This document shows positions 11,561 to 23,162 of a stretch of DNA of 64,000 nucleotides, one piece after another (the first letter of the stretch is position 1; each line of letters starts with the position of its first letter). Location of the stretch: assembly GCF_949987535.1 (NCBI RefSeq), contig NC_080080.1, positions 59,122,668 to 59,186,667 on the forward strand, written 5' to 3'. The position numbers were made by a program, and so were the translations under genes. Below the pieces are notes generated by a model. It saw only the letters and a program-made list of their open reading frames with translations, ran no database searches and was not told the DNA's origin. Origin of the DNA: Balaenoptera acutorostrata. Lineage: Eukaryota; Chordata; Mammalia; Artiodactyla; Balaenopteridae.

Positions 11561-13189
11561 AGTTCCTTTATCCAAGAGTCTAAACCTAGGCTAATTTAAC
11601 CAAGAGAATTGTTCAAAAAAGGAGTGCTTTCGAGCTCCCCTATTAAAAAACCCCAGCATTATAATAATTGAAAAATACTTTATAAACCTGTAAATGACAC
11701 TTACGTCTTCGTTTATATGTATCCCTTCTTCTTTTATTTGGTAAATTCAGTTTCAACATAGTCCTGTACTTGAAAATATGATGCTTTGCTTTTAGCTTGT
11801 TTTAATTTTTAAGAAAAGATTTTCCCATAAGTATACTACAGTTAGATTTCTTCTAAATTTTTAATTCAGAACCTTAATTTTGGACCTAAAATAGAATACT
11901 TCGTGTTTCTTTTAAAAATGCAGATTAGCTATTAAATAGGTATAATTAGATCCTTAATTAGTACTGATTGAGCATATTACAATGTTTATGTGGATTTTAT
12001 GCTATTGCCTGTGTCATTTTTGAATTTACTAAGCAAATGATTCTTTCCTTGATGTATTTTCCTTGAAAGCATTTTCTTTTATATACAGTACTTTTTTGAA
12101 AATGTGGTTATCAATTATTGTTATGATATGTAATGGAGAGAGCTGTACTTCTTTCAGTGTGGAATATATGTTATTTGGCTTCCAAAAAATATATTGCTGT
12201 GAACGTACATATTTTGAGACTTAACATTTTTGAGTTAACCTTACCTCAAAACTTCTACTTTATTCACCATCCATTTAGTTTTGGCCTTTACATTAATTTT
12301 TTATTTACTAGAAAGATATATGCCAAACTATTTTTGAAAGTTAACAACTGCACATCAACTCTTGAGATCTCAATCTTTTCCAGGAACTAAATATCTTTTC
12401 CTAATTGCAATTGCCAATATTTTAGCCTGTTTGCTGAATGTAATTTATTTAGAAACTTTAATTTTGAATTTTGCTTGTTTTTCAAATACTGCACCTTCAG
12501 CATGAATTTTTTAACATTGTTTCATTTATTTCACTGACAGAAACGAAACATTCTGAGGTTTGAAGGAAAACGTTCCAAACGTGGCACCTAACGCTTAGTA
12601 TATGCTAGCTTGTGGTATAAAATCTGTGTGTGTTAGTAATGGTGCTGATGATGGTGGTGATCACTAACAACAGCAGCCACTTCCTAATTTTTAGCACTGT
12701 TAGGACATTCTCCCTCTAAAGCGGTCTTAAGTCACTTTAAGAAAATAAACATATGCTATTTCTTTTGGCAAAAATAATTTAAAATATCTGGCATAGTGCC
12801 TTGCAGATTATAAGTTCACCATAAATATTCATTGCTTACTTTTTTGATAGACAGGAGTCACAAAAGCATTTAGCTAACAGTAGGTATTGCAATTATTGGT
12901 TGACGTATACTGTTATTAGTTGCCCTTTGGTGTTAGAAAGGAAAAAAATTGCCTTCAATGAAGAGTATTGAGTATTCCTGTTTCAGTAAAGAAGTGAGAT
13001 CATCCTAATTTTAAGAAGAAATATAAAATTCATGTTGAATTAATGAGAATTTATTACTTTCCAGAATGAAAATTAGGATGTACTTGTTCTTGTCTTCATA
13101 GTTGTCTAACATTATCATAATAACCAACGATTATTAGCTTTAGCTCTTATTATGTTGAGTCACTTTTCTAAGCACCGTAGTGGTTTAAG
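11561..13189. other. AT-rich unannotated DNA
   Basis: No gene seen. Around 12785-12840 'ggcatagtgccttgcagatt' followed by 'caccataaatattcattgct' looks like the 3' end of a MIR or LINE-2. An 85-codon frame at 12133-12390 shows no family features. Confidence 0.5.
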
Positions 13190-13345
13190 CTCATTGGTCC
13201 TGAAATAAGAATTCCTGAATTTGAATCCTGGCTGTACTGCTTATTAATTGTGTGATCTTGGGCACGTTGCTTACCTTCATGGAGCCTCAATTTTGTTGCC
13301 TTCAAAATAGATGAATGAAATGATTACTGCAAATGGCTTGCGTGA
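13190..13345 (+). repeat. MIR SINE, sense
   Basis: 'cctgaatttgaatcctggct', 'gtactgcttattaattgtgt' and 'gatcttgggcacgttgctta' match the MIR tRNA-derived head and core in sense orientation. Confidence 0.75.
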
Positions 13346-13351
13346 GAAATA

Positions 13352-13376
13352 AGGTCATCATCGTCATCATCGTCAT
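13352..13376. repeat. Short TCATCG/TCATCA simple repeat
   Basis: A run of about 25 bases is made of TCATCA and TCATCG triplets between the sense MIR and the next antisense MIR. Too short to be informative. Confidence 0.6.
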
Positions 13377-14058
13377 GAGCAGCTGACATTACCTTTTCTA
13401 CGTGTCAAACAGATAACGATACCTTACTTACGTATCTTACTATCTACTTACTATCTACTTTACAGAGGAAGAAAAGTGAGCCCCAGAGAATTAAGTGACT
13501 TTCCAAATCATTTAGACTTGTGTCAGTTACACTTAGCAGAGAACTTGAAGACTTGTGGATTAAACATATAGAGACTTATTTTTCTTGCATAAGAATCCTG
13601 GCTGCTGGAGCTTCCGGGGTTGCTTCAGCAGCTTGACAACATTAGGGCTGCCTTCTCCTTGCGTCACAGGTACAATAAGGCTGCTGATTCTCCTGGGCTA
13701 CATGTCTGTGTTCAAGAGAGGAAGAGAGTGGGGGAGGGTACAGTCAGCTTCTCTGTCCCTTTTATCAGGAAAACAAAAGCTTTTTTAGAAATCTCTTCCA
13801 GACTTCAGCCTACGTTTCCTTGATCAGACCTGTATAAGATGGCTCCTCCCTAACTGCAGAGAAAGCTCTGAAAACCAGCTTTTAATCTTTTCGTTGTGGA
13901 GGCTGCAGGGGAGGAGTAATTCCCCTCCCGTTAACCTATCCAGAGGGCCCTGCTGCTTTGCCTAAGATCCAGTAACTCTTCAGTGGCAGAGCTGAGATTC
14001 TAACCCAGGTGTATCTTGCTCCAAAGCCTATTTCTCCTACCCTGCCTCTCAAAGAATC
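13375..14058 (-). repeat. MIR SINE, antisense, split by another repeat
   Basis: The left part (13375-13515) holds 'ctttacagaggaagaaaagt' and 'ccagagaattaagtgacttt'. The right part (about 13955-14058) resumes with 'agtggcagagctgagattct', the next block of an antisense MIR. About 440 bases of unrelated sequence separate them. Confidence 0.6.
13516..13954. repeat. Unassigned mammalian-wide-looking repeat inside a MIR
   Basis: This block interrupts a MIR, so it behaves like an inserted element. It contains 'tttatcaggaaaacaaaagc' and 'gatggctcctccctaactgc', which resemble an interspersed repeat I remember but cannot name. Similar patterns occur near 41526 and 47120. Two 67-codon frames overlap it and are not genes. 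Confidence 0.4.
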
Positions 14059-14679
14059 AAGACCCCATCACAAACATTTTGAATAACCATTTTCCAACTT
14101 ATGTATGCAGGCACAGTTTTTCTTCTTGAAATTTTGTATTTTTCAGAATAAAAATTTATTTACCTTTTTAGGCTGGCTGAATTTTGAAGGTATAGGTTAT
14201 GTGTCCCTCCCTATCTTCAAATAAAAATATAAACCAAAAATTAGTGACTGAATGCTTTTTCTATTAGAAATGATTACCAAGATATGTTTATTTCAGGGAA
14301 TTTCTGATAACATTTTTCAACTTTCTATAGTAAAAAAGCATAATACATCATTAAGGTAGTGAGGTTTTGCCTCTTTCCGTTCTAATTATTATGTTTTAAC
14401 TCATGGTAAATGAGTTTGTTCTATGCTCATTTCCTAAGGGGTGGTTATCCACTGATTTCATTTTCTGGAATAAAGTTATGTCACAATTCTTGGAAACTGC
14501 ATATTTATTTTTTTGTTTTGTTTTTTCAGAGATGGGGGTGGGATGAGGAGTGGGTGAAATGAAGGTCATAATCCAAATTCTCTATTCAGCCCTCAAATAT
14601 ATAACCGTAACTTACTCTTATTTTGTCTTTTTAATATTTGAGATAAGTTACATTGAATTTTGTAGAGAAAAAAAGGATA
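14059..14679. other. Unannotated DNA
   Basis: No gene or clear repeat recognised. Confidence 0.5.
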
Positions 14680-14840
14680 AGATACAGTAACATTTTGAGC
14701 TAGGCAACATTATCCACATTTTGTAGGCAAGCAGACTAAGCCTAGAGAAGTTAGGAAACTTCTGCAGTCAGTGAACTAGTACACGGTAGGGTTTGGATTG
14801 GAGCCCAACCTGTTGCTCCATGCATTGAGAGGATAGAATC
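14680..14840 (-). repeat. MIR SINE, antisense
   Basis: 'cattatccacattttgtagg', 'cctagagaagttaggaaact' and 'ggtagggtttggattggagc' follow the antisense MIR order. Confidence 0.65.
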
Positions 14841-15297
14841 CTCAGCAGTCTGTTCACTTAGGACAGATCGTTCTGTTTCTTTTAAAATATTTAAATGACA
14901 TGTTTATCAAATAAAACATGGTAGGTGCCACTTTTTACATTTGAACAACTTTTTGTTGCAATAAGCTTTTGTAAAATAATCAAGAAACATTATTAAGTAT
15001 AAGCCATAGTTTAACTTAAGCCATACCTTTTGATTTCTTTTGTACCAAATCACTTTACCAGAGATGTTATCAAGTAATATTTATCTCATGTAAGCTAAAT
15101 TCACCCACATTGTCAACGGTAAACCATCACTGACTAATAAACAAGTGAACTGTTCCCGTATTGACCTTTATAGTCTGAATTGCAAAGTATGTCTTTTTAA
15201 CTAATGACGTTGTGATGTGGTCCATCTACATTTCTGTGTACATTTCTCTCTTTTCAGGTTCATTTTTTGAATTGGATAATTAACTAAGCAAAATATT
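14841..15297. other. Unannotated DNA
   Basis: No gene or recognisable repeat. It abuts the target-site duplication of the next SINE. Confidence 0.5.
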
Positions 15298-15314
15298 TCG
15301 AGTTGCATTTTTTT

Positions 15315-15600
15315 AAATCAATTAATTTATTTATTTATGGCTGTGTTGTGTCTTCGTTTCTGTGCGAGGGCTTTCTCTAGTTGTGGCAAGCGGGGGCCAC
15401 TCTTCATCACGGTGCGCGGGCCTCTCACTGTCGCGGCCTCTCTTGTTGCGGGGCACAGGCTCCAGACGCGCAGGCTCAGTAATTGTGGCACACGGGCCCA
15501 GTTGCTCCGCAGCATGTGGGATCTTCCCAGACCAGGGCTCGAACCCGTGTCCCCTGCATTGGCAGGCAGATTCTCAACCACTGCGCCACCAGGGAAGCCC
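15315..15600 (-). mobile_element. CHR-type tRNA-derived SINE
   Basis: The minus strand reads 'gggcttccctggtggcgcag', then a B box in 'acacgggttcgagccctgg', then the CHR body and a (TAAA)n-like tail. The flanking duplication 'tcgagttgcatttttt' is exact at 15298 and 15601. High identity with the copies at 22776, 29179, 45197 and 62594 suggests a young subfamily. Open frames of 68-95 codons on both strands over this copy come from the SINE itself. Confidence 0.95.
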
Positions 15601-15969
15601 TCGAGTTGCATTTTTTATTATTAAAAAAGGAAAGTAGAAAAAAGAAGTATTTATATACATCTATAATCGTAAATATCATCAAATACTGTGTTCTTTTACA
15701 TTAAAAATTTATGGGTTACTGAAAATGCATAAATTTCAATTTATGCAAGTATTCTTTCCCACTTTTCTATATACTCTTTTGTTTATTATAAAAAATATGC
15801 TACTGACCAAACCAAATCCAATTAATTCTGTTGGTTTCTTCATTTTAGATTAAAACTTTAATTCATTTATTTATTCTATTGATATATATTGATCACCACA
15901 ATGTCAAAGCTAATATTCTTCAGTGATCAAGCCAAATTACTAAAATTACACTTATGTTGGAATTTCTGT
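15601..15969. other. AT-rich unannotated DNA
   Basis: No gene seen. The first 16 bases are the second copy of the SINE target duplication. Confidence 0.5.
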
Positions 15970-16620
15970 TATTAATTTTTTCTTTTTGTTTCAACTTGTA
16001 AAAGTAATGCAGTCTCATAAAAAAGCTATGGGAAATTCCCTAAGTAGGAAAATTTTACATCTTCATAGGTCCAATTTTGTAACTATGTATGGTGATGGAT
16101 GTTAACTAGACTTCTTGTGGTGATCATTTTGCAGTATATACAAATATCGAATCATAATGTTGTTCACCTGAAACGAATATAACATTATATGCCAATTATA
16201 ACTCAATAAAAAAAAAGTACTGCTAAAACTCTAAAAACAAAAGAAACAACAACAAAAGAAAACCTTCATAGATCCACCAATCATTTTGGTGAATTTCCTT
16301 TCAGTCTTTTCATCTAGACACAGGTTTTCATTTTGGTTGTATATGGTTTTAATCTCCCTATATAATTTTGAATCACGAGTTTCTCAATTTTGTAACATAG
16401 CCTTTTTCATTATGAAGGATGCTTTATATATCACTAAATATAACACAATTTCTTTAAGCAATCCTGTTTATTAGACATTTAGGTTGTTTCTACTGTTTTA
16501 ACTCTTATAAGTGGCACAGCCATGAACATCTTTGAGGGTAAGACTTCTAGGACTATTTCCTGAAGAAAGATTAAGTGGAATAACTAGGCTTAAAGGTTAT
16601 TGATATTTTTCAGGCTTATA
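15970..16620 (-). repeat. Ancient L1 (L1M/L1ME-like) 3' UTR, antisense
   Basis: 'tttggtgaatttcctttcag', 'cctgtttattagacatttag', 'gttgtttctactgttttaac' and 'ccatgaacatctttgagggt' follow the antisense L1ME 3' UTR. A later L1 3' end splits it at 16074-16263. No coding capacity remains. Confidence 0.7.
16074..16263 (+). mobile_element. L1 LINE 3' terminus (truncated insertion)
   Basis: The segment contains 'atggtgatggatgttaacta', 'aatgttgttcacctgaaacg' and 'taactcaataaaaaaaaagt', matching the L1 3' terminus seen also at 7516-7903. 'cttcataggtcca' (16061-16073) and 'cttcatagatcca' (16264-16276) flank it as a target-site duplication with one mismatch. It lies inside and opposite to the older L1. 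Confidence 0.8.
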
Positions 16621-16779
16621 CAAACAGATGGAACATTTCATAGGTTTTTTATTAATAGTATTTCCTTTTTTGTAAATTGTTAGTTTCTTTGCTTAGCTTA
16701 TTTATCTTTTTGGGATTATAGTGTCTTCCTGATCTATGTATATGAGCTCTTGGTATAATTAAGGTTGTTCTTCTTTTTA

Positions 16780-17680
16780 TTTAAAAAATATCATTTTATT
16801 ACAAAAGTAATTAAAGCTTATTGCAAAATATAATAAATTCACATAAATTAACAGAAATAAAGATCATCTAGTGAAAACATAATGTAAAAAAATTTCTTAA
16901 CAAGAAATCATATTTTTGAGTACTATTTTATAACTAGGTTTTCCCTCCAAATAGTTAGGTGTCTAAATATGTCATTATATATGGAATATATAGTATTCTA
17001 TTACTGTAATTAATTTAACTATTTATATATATTAATGTTGTTTCCAGTTTTCACTATTTTTATAAACACTTCAGAGACAATTCTGTGCATAAATCTTGAT
17101 ATGATTATTGGATTATTTCCTTGAAATAAATTCTTTGGAATGGGAAGACTGGAAAGGATGTATATTCCTTAAAAATTTATACATATTTCCCATTTGCCAC
17201 AAAGAAACTATTTGTCCCTAACACTAGTTGTTATCATTTTATTTTTCATGTTTGCCCGTCTAATAGACAAAAATACTGTCATTGTTTTAATTTGCATTTC
17301 TGATGACTAGCGATGGTTAACATCTTGCCATTTATTTAATTCTGAAATGAATGTTGTATTCCAGTTTCATTGGCCTGTTCCAGTTGCTCATTAGTCTTTG
17401 GATTTATCACTTTTTTATTAATTTATACCCTTTGTCATGCTGTTAAAACTATTTACTGCCAGTTTATTGTTGGTTACATTTGCCATACAACATTTTTCTA
17501 TTATCATATAATTGATTTTGCATAATTTTTCTTTTATAGTTTCTAGTTTGGTTGTCATACATAGAAAAACCATTCCCTCCAAGGAAATATTGGCATATGT
17601 TTCCTTCTAGTATTTTATAGTTTTATATTTCAGTCTTTTTTTTAAACTATTTAAAATTTATTTTGGAATAAGTCAGGACT
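16780..17680 (-). repeat. Ancient L1 (L1ME-like) 3' UTR, antisense
   Basis: The run has 'gattatttccttgaaataaa', 'tttaatttgcatttctgatg', 'tggttaacatcttgccattt' and, near its right end, 'aaatttattttggaataagt', in the antisense L1ME order. Many small deletions are apparent. It may be the same original element as 15970-16620 or a second copy. Confidence 0.65.
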
Positions 17681-19084
17681 CCTACTACCCCACCCCAACC
17701 GTAATGATTACTAATATGCACTGAGCTCATATTACCTTCTTTTGTTGTTCTTAAGACACATTTATTTGAACTTTAACCTCTCTTACTTCCTTGAAATCAC
17801 TATTGTCCAGATGACACTTGTGACATAGTTGTCATTTTGCCTGCCCATATGCAAAATTAGTCTTGACTGTTTATATTATTAACTTATGTTTTGAGCTATG
17901 TTCTTGATAGACTGTAAACCACAATGTATTGTGTCATTCTCAGCATTTTTTTTCTTTAGTAAAATAGAATAGGAGATATTAGAATGCACTGCATATAGCA
18001 AGACTAATTATAGCTTTTAGGAAACTTATTTCAGTTATGTGTTAATGTGTGTGTAGAAGGTAATCTCTTTATGGGGGTGCTGGGTTGTGATGGAAACCAT
18101 GTTTCTTACTTTGTCAGCCATCGTTGTCCAGAGATTGTAATGGTGAGGTTAAAGGCAATTATGGAAGATTGTAACCACTGCTGACAAGAAAAGACAAAGT
18201 GGCTGGTGCTGGAATGGGATAAAAGCTCAGATTTCTATGCACCTGGATCTTCTGAGGATCTTCACTCTCTCTTCTGCTCCTAATTATACTTTCCCCCTGG
18301 CCACTTATCTACCTGCTGCTGTTCCCAATGTTGTGGACTTTCTCCTTGGCAGAAACACCCAAGGGAGTTAGTCGTGCTTGGCCAAATTTCCTTTTAAGCT
18401 CTGCTTCACACTTAGTAGTGATAGATACTAACTTGCCTTGCCTTCCTATATAGGAAGCACACCCGATACGTAGAAGCAAAGCCCCTCACTATCCAGAATA
18501 TACAGTTTACTGCATAGTTTATAAAGTTGTTGTTCCCAAATTGTTTACCACAAACCCATTGGACAGTAACTCTATCATCTTTACTATATGGTTGTAGAAG
18601 CTGGCTTTCATTTTCTTTTCCAAATCAGCGTATTACCTTTACTTTGCCCTGTGAATATCCATCAGTTTTCCATCTTAAAGATAGTTTTTCTTCCTTCTAA
18701 TGACTGAAAGTTTGAGCTATCACTTGATTAGATAAATTCTAATTTGGTTTTTGAGAAAATATACTTTGTCCTTTTTAACTCATGTTTAAGATTTCCCACT
18801 ATTTTAGAGTGTTTGACGTGTATCTATAGCCCATGTATAATATCTTCATTTGGTTTAAATGATACAGGGAATATTTACTGCATGGTAACCCTTTTTAAAA
18901 ATAGCAACTTAAAGCTATCTTTCTGTGTTGTGAACTCTGCATTTGAATTTCATGTGCTAATAGTATGTGGTTTTTAAAAAACATATTTATCAATACTTGG
19001 ATTTTTTTCTTCAGTTACCTATTAGCAGAAAATAAGGAGTTTGTATTCACGATCTGTTTAATTATTATGATTTTAAAAGCAAGA
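17681..19084. other. Unannotated DNA
   Basis: No gene seen. A 77-codon frame at 18744-18977 has no recognisable features. The block at 18060-18480 is less AT-rich than its surroundings but shows no repeat or exon that I can name. Confidence 0.5.
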
Positions 19085-19745
19085 ACTTTCTGATGGATGG
19101 GAATATAAAATGCTATAGCCACTTTGGAAAATAGTTTGGTAGTTCCTTAAATACTTAAACAGAGTTACCACATGACCCAGCAATTCCACTCCCAGGTATA
19201 TAACCAGAAGAAATGAAAACATATGTCTACTCAAAAACTTATAAACAAATGTTCAAAACAATATTATTCATAATAGCCAAAAAGTGGAAAGAACCCAAAT
19301 GCCCACCAACTGATGAAATGATAAACAAAATGTGTGTATGTATGTGTGTGTGTGTGTGTGTATGAATATTATTCAGCCATAAAAAGTAATGAAGATACAA
19401 CTTGCATGAACTTTGAAAACATTATGCTAAGTGAAAGAAGCCAGTCACAAAAGACTACATATTGTATAATTACATGTACATGAAATGTCCAGAACAGGCA
19501 AATATATTTAGAGGTAGAAAGTAGATTAGTCATTGCCTAGGGATGCAAAGATGAGGGGAGGGGCTTAAGGAGTTAATGGTTAGGGGCTGTAGAGTTTCTT
19601 TTTGGAGTGATGACGATGTTTAAGAATTGATTGTGATAATGGATGCACAGCTCTTTTTAGTGAGTACAGTACACTTAAAGCCACTGAAGTGCTTACTTTA
19701 AATAGGTGAATTTTATGGTATATGAATTATATTTTACTTTTTTAA
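19085..19745 (+). mobile_element. L1 LINE ORF2 end and 3' UTR
   Basis: 'agccactttggaaaatagtt', 'catgacccagcaattccact', 'atattattcagccataaaaa' and 'aaagaagccagtcacaaaag' follow the end of L1 ORF2 and its 3' UTR in sense orientation. The reading frame is broken. A GT-rich microsatellite (about 19331-19362) has grown where the consensus has a short TA/TG-rich spacer. The element ends in the 'atggtatatgaattatattt' motif. Confidence 0.85.
19331..19362 (+). repeat. (TG)n microsatellite inside L1
   Basis: 'tgtgtatgtatgtgtgtgtg' and further TG units form an imperfect dinucleotide tract of about 32 bases within the L1 copy. Such tracts are often length-polymorphic. Confidence 0.85.
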
Positions 19746-20404
19746 TACAGTCATCTTCATTATGATTCATGATTACATTAGAAACTGACATGGAGCTCTT
19801 TAATAATAATAAAAAATCTAGGTTTTCATAGGCTTCTACTTTCTTTTCATTCAGTTATGTAGTTAGAAAATCCAGTATTTACTTGAGAATGGTGGAAAAG
19901 TCCAAGTAATATCTTAGAGGCGTTACGACAAGTGTTCACCTCATAAGTACTCTGCAAGGGCCTCTGGGAGCCCAGGTCAAAAGACCATATTGTCTTATGA
20001 GAATTGCCCGTACTCAGTGTCTTCTGGAATTCCTTATAAATTTCATTGGGCACCTGGCCAACAGAACATTCCATTGCCCTACTGGTTTTCAAGGTGTGGT
20101 TCTGGGGCTACACGTTAGAATTTGCATTTCTAACCTCCTGTTCCCCTTTGATTTACCCTAACGGGCAACTTGTAAAAGGAGTCACGTTGTACCCAAAGTT
20201 AGATTTTCATGCTGGCCATGCTTTTTTTATAAAAATAGTGTATTACTCACTTGGCCAACTCTCCCTGCCAGGTAAAGGACCCAAAAGCCTTATGTCACCT
20301 GCCAAAAAGCTAGGTGAGGCTCCTCCTCTCTCCCCAAATCAAGTTATTTGGAATCCCGAGCAAATGCAATCGCAGAACAGTAGTCTTTCCCGAAAAAGAA
20401 ATGG
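19746..20404. other. Unannotated DNA with a short MER5-like scrap
   Basis: At about 20085-20130 'aaggtgtggttctggggcta' and 'gaatttgcatttctaac' resemble a MER5 (hAT-Charlie) fragment. The rest is unassigned. A 178-codon plus-strand frame (20046-20582), the longest in the window, starts here. It overlaps this scrap and a MIR and I do not accept it as a gene. Confidence 0.45.
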
Positions 20405-20545
20405 CAGAGTAAGGGAGTTAGGACACTCAGTTTCTGTTTTGGTTTGTGAACTTGAGCAAGTCATGCATGGTCTTTGGTGCTCAGTCCCATCATCTTGTAG
20501 ATCTTTTTACAGCCTTACCAACTCTAAAATCTATGATTTTAATTT
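20405..20545 (+). repeat. MIR SINE fragment, sense
   Basis: 'gaacttgagcaagtcatgca' and 'gtgctcagtcccatcatctt' correspond to the MIR core motif that usually reads 'gaccttgggcaagtcactta'. The copy is diverged. Confidence 0.5.
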
Positions 20546-21334
20546 GGGGGGAAATGATCTGATTACAGCTGTCAACAAATAGGCATTTGTGCTCTTATCC
20601 ATGGTTTCCCAAATTGCAGGCATGCTGATTTTGTAGAACTAATCCCACTGCCCTCTTCTCCCTTATCATGGCTTCTAAAGGAAAGTCCATTGTTTGTTTA
20701 TATTAAAGGCAGTATTTTCCCCAAGTTACTATACAGTGCAGTTCACTTCATTTCTTAGCCCAGACAATACATGTGGTGCCACAGAGTCTACTGTCAAATA
20801 GCTTTAGTTGCTCCTTTATAAAACAAGCTAAGAGTAGCCCTTGTCACTGCCATGTTAGTCAGAGTATCTCAGCAAATAACCAGAGACTTTATTTATAGCA
20901 ATGTATGTTTTGGATTTATAACATTTTATCTGTTATAGACATAGTATATTATTTGCTTGGTTACTTTATAATTGTGATAGTTTCATGCCACCCACCGTAG
21001 GTTGTTCTGCAGTGGTTATTCTAACCACAAATTAAGGAGTTATTTTTCTGCGGTTCAGTTATACACAAGAATTATATTGCAAGAGTTGCTGGAGCCCAAG
21101 TTCTATAAACAGTTTTTTTGGAAGAATTCTTTGTCTAACAGACTGACTAGATTGCTGGTACTCAGAACATTAGAGGACGGAATTTAGATGAATAAAATGT
21201 AACTTGTCAATAAAATTGTTGAATATTGTGCTATAAAATGTCAGGTGAGAACTTGCCAACTGCTGTCTGTGTTGGTATATGGCAGCAGTCTTTTCAGTAG
21301 GACAGAACTGTAGGAATTTTCCTGTGCCTAGAAC
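20546..21334. other. Unannotated DNA
   Basis: No gene or recognisable repeat. A 61-codon frame at 21002-21187 is not supported. Confidence 0.5.
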
Positions 21335-21535
21335 AGTGATGGTTTATACTTTGGGGGTCATAGGCCCGCTTGAGAATATAGTGAAATCACATTGTGTGTC
21401 TAGGAAAGTTCACACACGTGTATACATACACACATTTTGCATGTAATAGTACAGGGTTCACAGATTCCCCCAACACATTCATTAACCTTTAGGGACCCAT
21501 GAACCTAGGTTAAAAATCCATGATCTGGAAGTCTG
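21335..21535 (+). repeat. Probable old MER-type repeat fragment
   Basis: 'tttgggggtcataggcccgc', 'gtacagggttcacagattcc' and 'gggacccatgaacctaggtt' resemble a widespread old mammalian repeat with paired 'gggtcacagacccctttgag'-like text. I cannot assign the family with confidence. Confidence 0.4.
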
Positions 21536-21639
21536 GGAGCAAGGTAGATTTTATCTTCTGGGGTCACTAATGGTGATAATTTGGAGGTGGAGCCATATGT
21601 TCTTCATGGCAGTGTATAAGGCACGCTGGATTTGTTGAA

Positions 21640-21775
21640 ATGTAGAGGCTCTTCCTATGATAAGCGTCATAGGAATGGCATCACACGTGCCTGGCTCTTT
21701 GGTTTACTGCTGTGTCCAAACATGTATAATAGTAGGTGCTTGGTAAATATTTATTGAATGAATGAAGAGGTCCAA
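21640..21775 (+). repeat. LINE-2 3' end, sense
   Basis: 'agtaggtgcttggtaaatat' followed by 'ttattgaatgaatgaag' is the typical LINE-2 3' terminus. Only the last hundred or so bases are recognisable. Confidence 0.6.
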
Positions 21776-22559
21776 GGAGAAATGTGTTCTGTGGAAGAAG
21801 AGCTGACTCCTGTTTCCAGATTTCACTGTATCTTGTTTCTACCCTTTCTTAATAGCTGATAGTTCAGAAGCAAAATAAGACAAAATGAGAATGCATCTAG
21901 TAACATTACAGAGGATGCATTTGAGCACAAATTTAGTTTTCCTGTTTACTTCTCACCTTGCGTAACCATAATTTGTTTTTCTTTTGTTGGAGATGACCAA
22001 ATTTTTCCCTCACTCTGTCTTTTCCATTTCAGACATTACTTTAGTAATTAGAGAAAAGGCAGGATTCATAAAAAGTTTTTGTACTGTTTCTAGTTATTTT
22101 GAAAACCTATAGGATTTCTTGAAATATATTTTTGGCTAAATTTTTAGTTTTATAAATAATGGAAATTTTGCTGTGTGAGATTTTAGTCCAGATTTTTAAG
22201 TTCTCTTTCCATATATTTAAAAAATAATGGCCCAAAGGTAGGCTAAATATTTGCTTTCTTTTTTGAAATTCAAATAGGTATCTAAGATTTCTGAGTTTTT
22301 TCTGCTTCCCTAGTGAATGACTTCAAAAGACAATCCTTCCCATATAAATGCCTTCTTTTCCCTTACATAGGTTCAGTACACCATCCTCAGTCACCTTTTG
22401 AGAAGTAAATGAAGTTACATTGAAGTTTATATATAAATTACCCTCTTTTTTTTGTCGTTTTGTACCAGAACTAAGAAAGAGAGCTCTTAAATTGATTGAC
22501 TTAATATAAAAGTCTGGTTCATAGTCTAAGTGATAGGAATAACTTCTAAACAGGAAGCT
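21776..22559. other. Unannotated DNA
   Basis: No gene or recognisable repeat. Confidence 0.5.
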
Positions 22560-22800
22560 AATGTTTAATGACCATTTGCTATGATCCAGGCAAATGCTTT
22601 ACATGTATTAACTCATTAACCTTACAGTATTATTATTCCTATTTTATAGTGTCGGCAGCTGAGCAGAGAGAGGTTGAGTAACTTGTCCAAGGCCCTGTGT
22701 CACTCACTTACTCATTAGTAATTTGCAGAACCTGGATTCAAACATTTGGAGTCTGACTGCAGAGCCTATACTCTTTTTTTTTTTTTTTTTTAAAGAATTT

Positions 22801-22837
<37 letters not shown>

Positions 22838-23162
22838 TTTTTGGCTGTGTTGGGTCTTCGGTTCGTGCGAGGGCTTTCTCCAGTTGCGGCAAGCGGGGGC
22901 CACTCTTCATCGCGGTGCGGGGACCGCTCTTCATCGCGGTGCGCGGGCCTTTCTCTATCGCGGCCCCTCCCGTCGCGGGGCACAGGCTCCAGACGCGCAG
23001 GCTCAGCAATTGTGGCTCACGGGCCCAGCTGCTCCGTGGCATGTGGGATCTTCCCAGACCAGGGCTCGAACCCGTGTCCCCTGCATTAGCAGGCAGATTC
23101 TCAACCACTGCGCCACCAGGGAAGCCCGAGCCTATACTCTTAACCACCTCTAGACTGCCTCT
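22560..23162 (-). repeat. MIR SINE, antisense, split by a CHR SINE
   Basis: The left part contains 'atgatccaggcaaatgcttt', 'acatgtattaactcattaac', 'agagagaggttgagtaactt' and 'gcagaacctggattcaaaca'. The right part, after the SINE, is 'actcttaaccacctctagac', the reverse complement of the MIR 5' end. Together they make a nearly full-length antisense MIR. Confidence 0.85.
22776..23127 (-). mobile_element. CHR-type tRNA-derived SINE with internal duplication
   Basis: This is a typical CHR copy with a (TAAA)n-like tail, here seen as repeated 'ttta' at 22800-22835. The duplication 'gagcctatactctt' is exact at 22762-22775 and 23128-23141. The body carries a 24-base tandem duplication: 'ctcttcatcgcggtgcg' occurs at 22903 and again at 22927. 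The 170-codon frame at 22723-23235 and the shorter overlapping frames are read-throughs of this repeat. Confidence 0.95.

Noticed and set aside
20046..20582. 178-codon plus-strand open frame, the longest in the window
   Set aside because: It crosses a MER5-like scrap and a MIR fragment, shows no domain or codon pattern, and has no splice or promoter context. Chance is the better reading.
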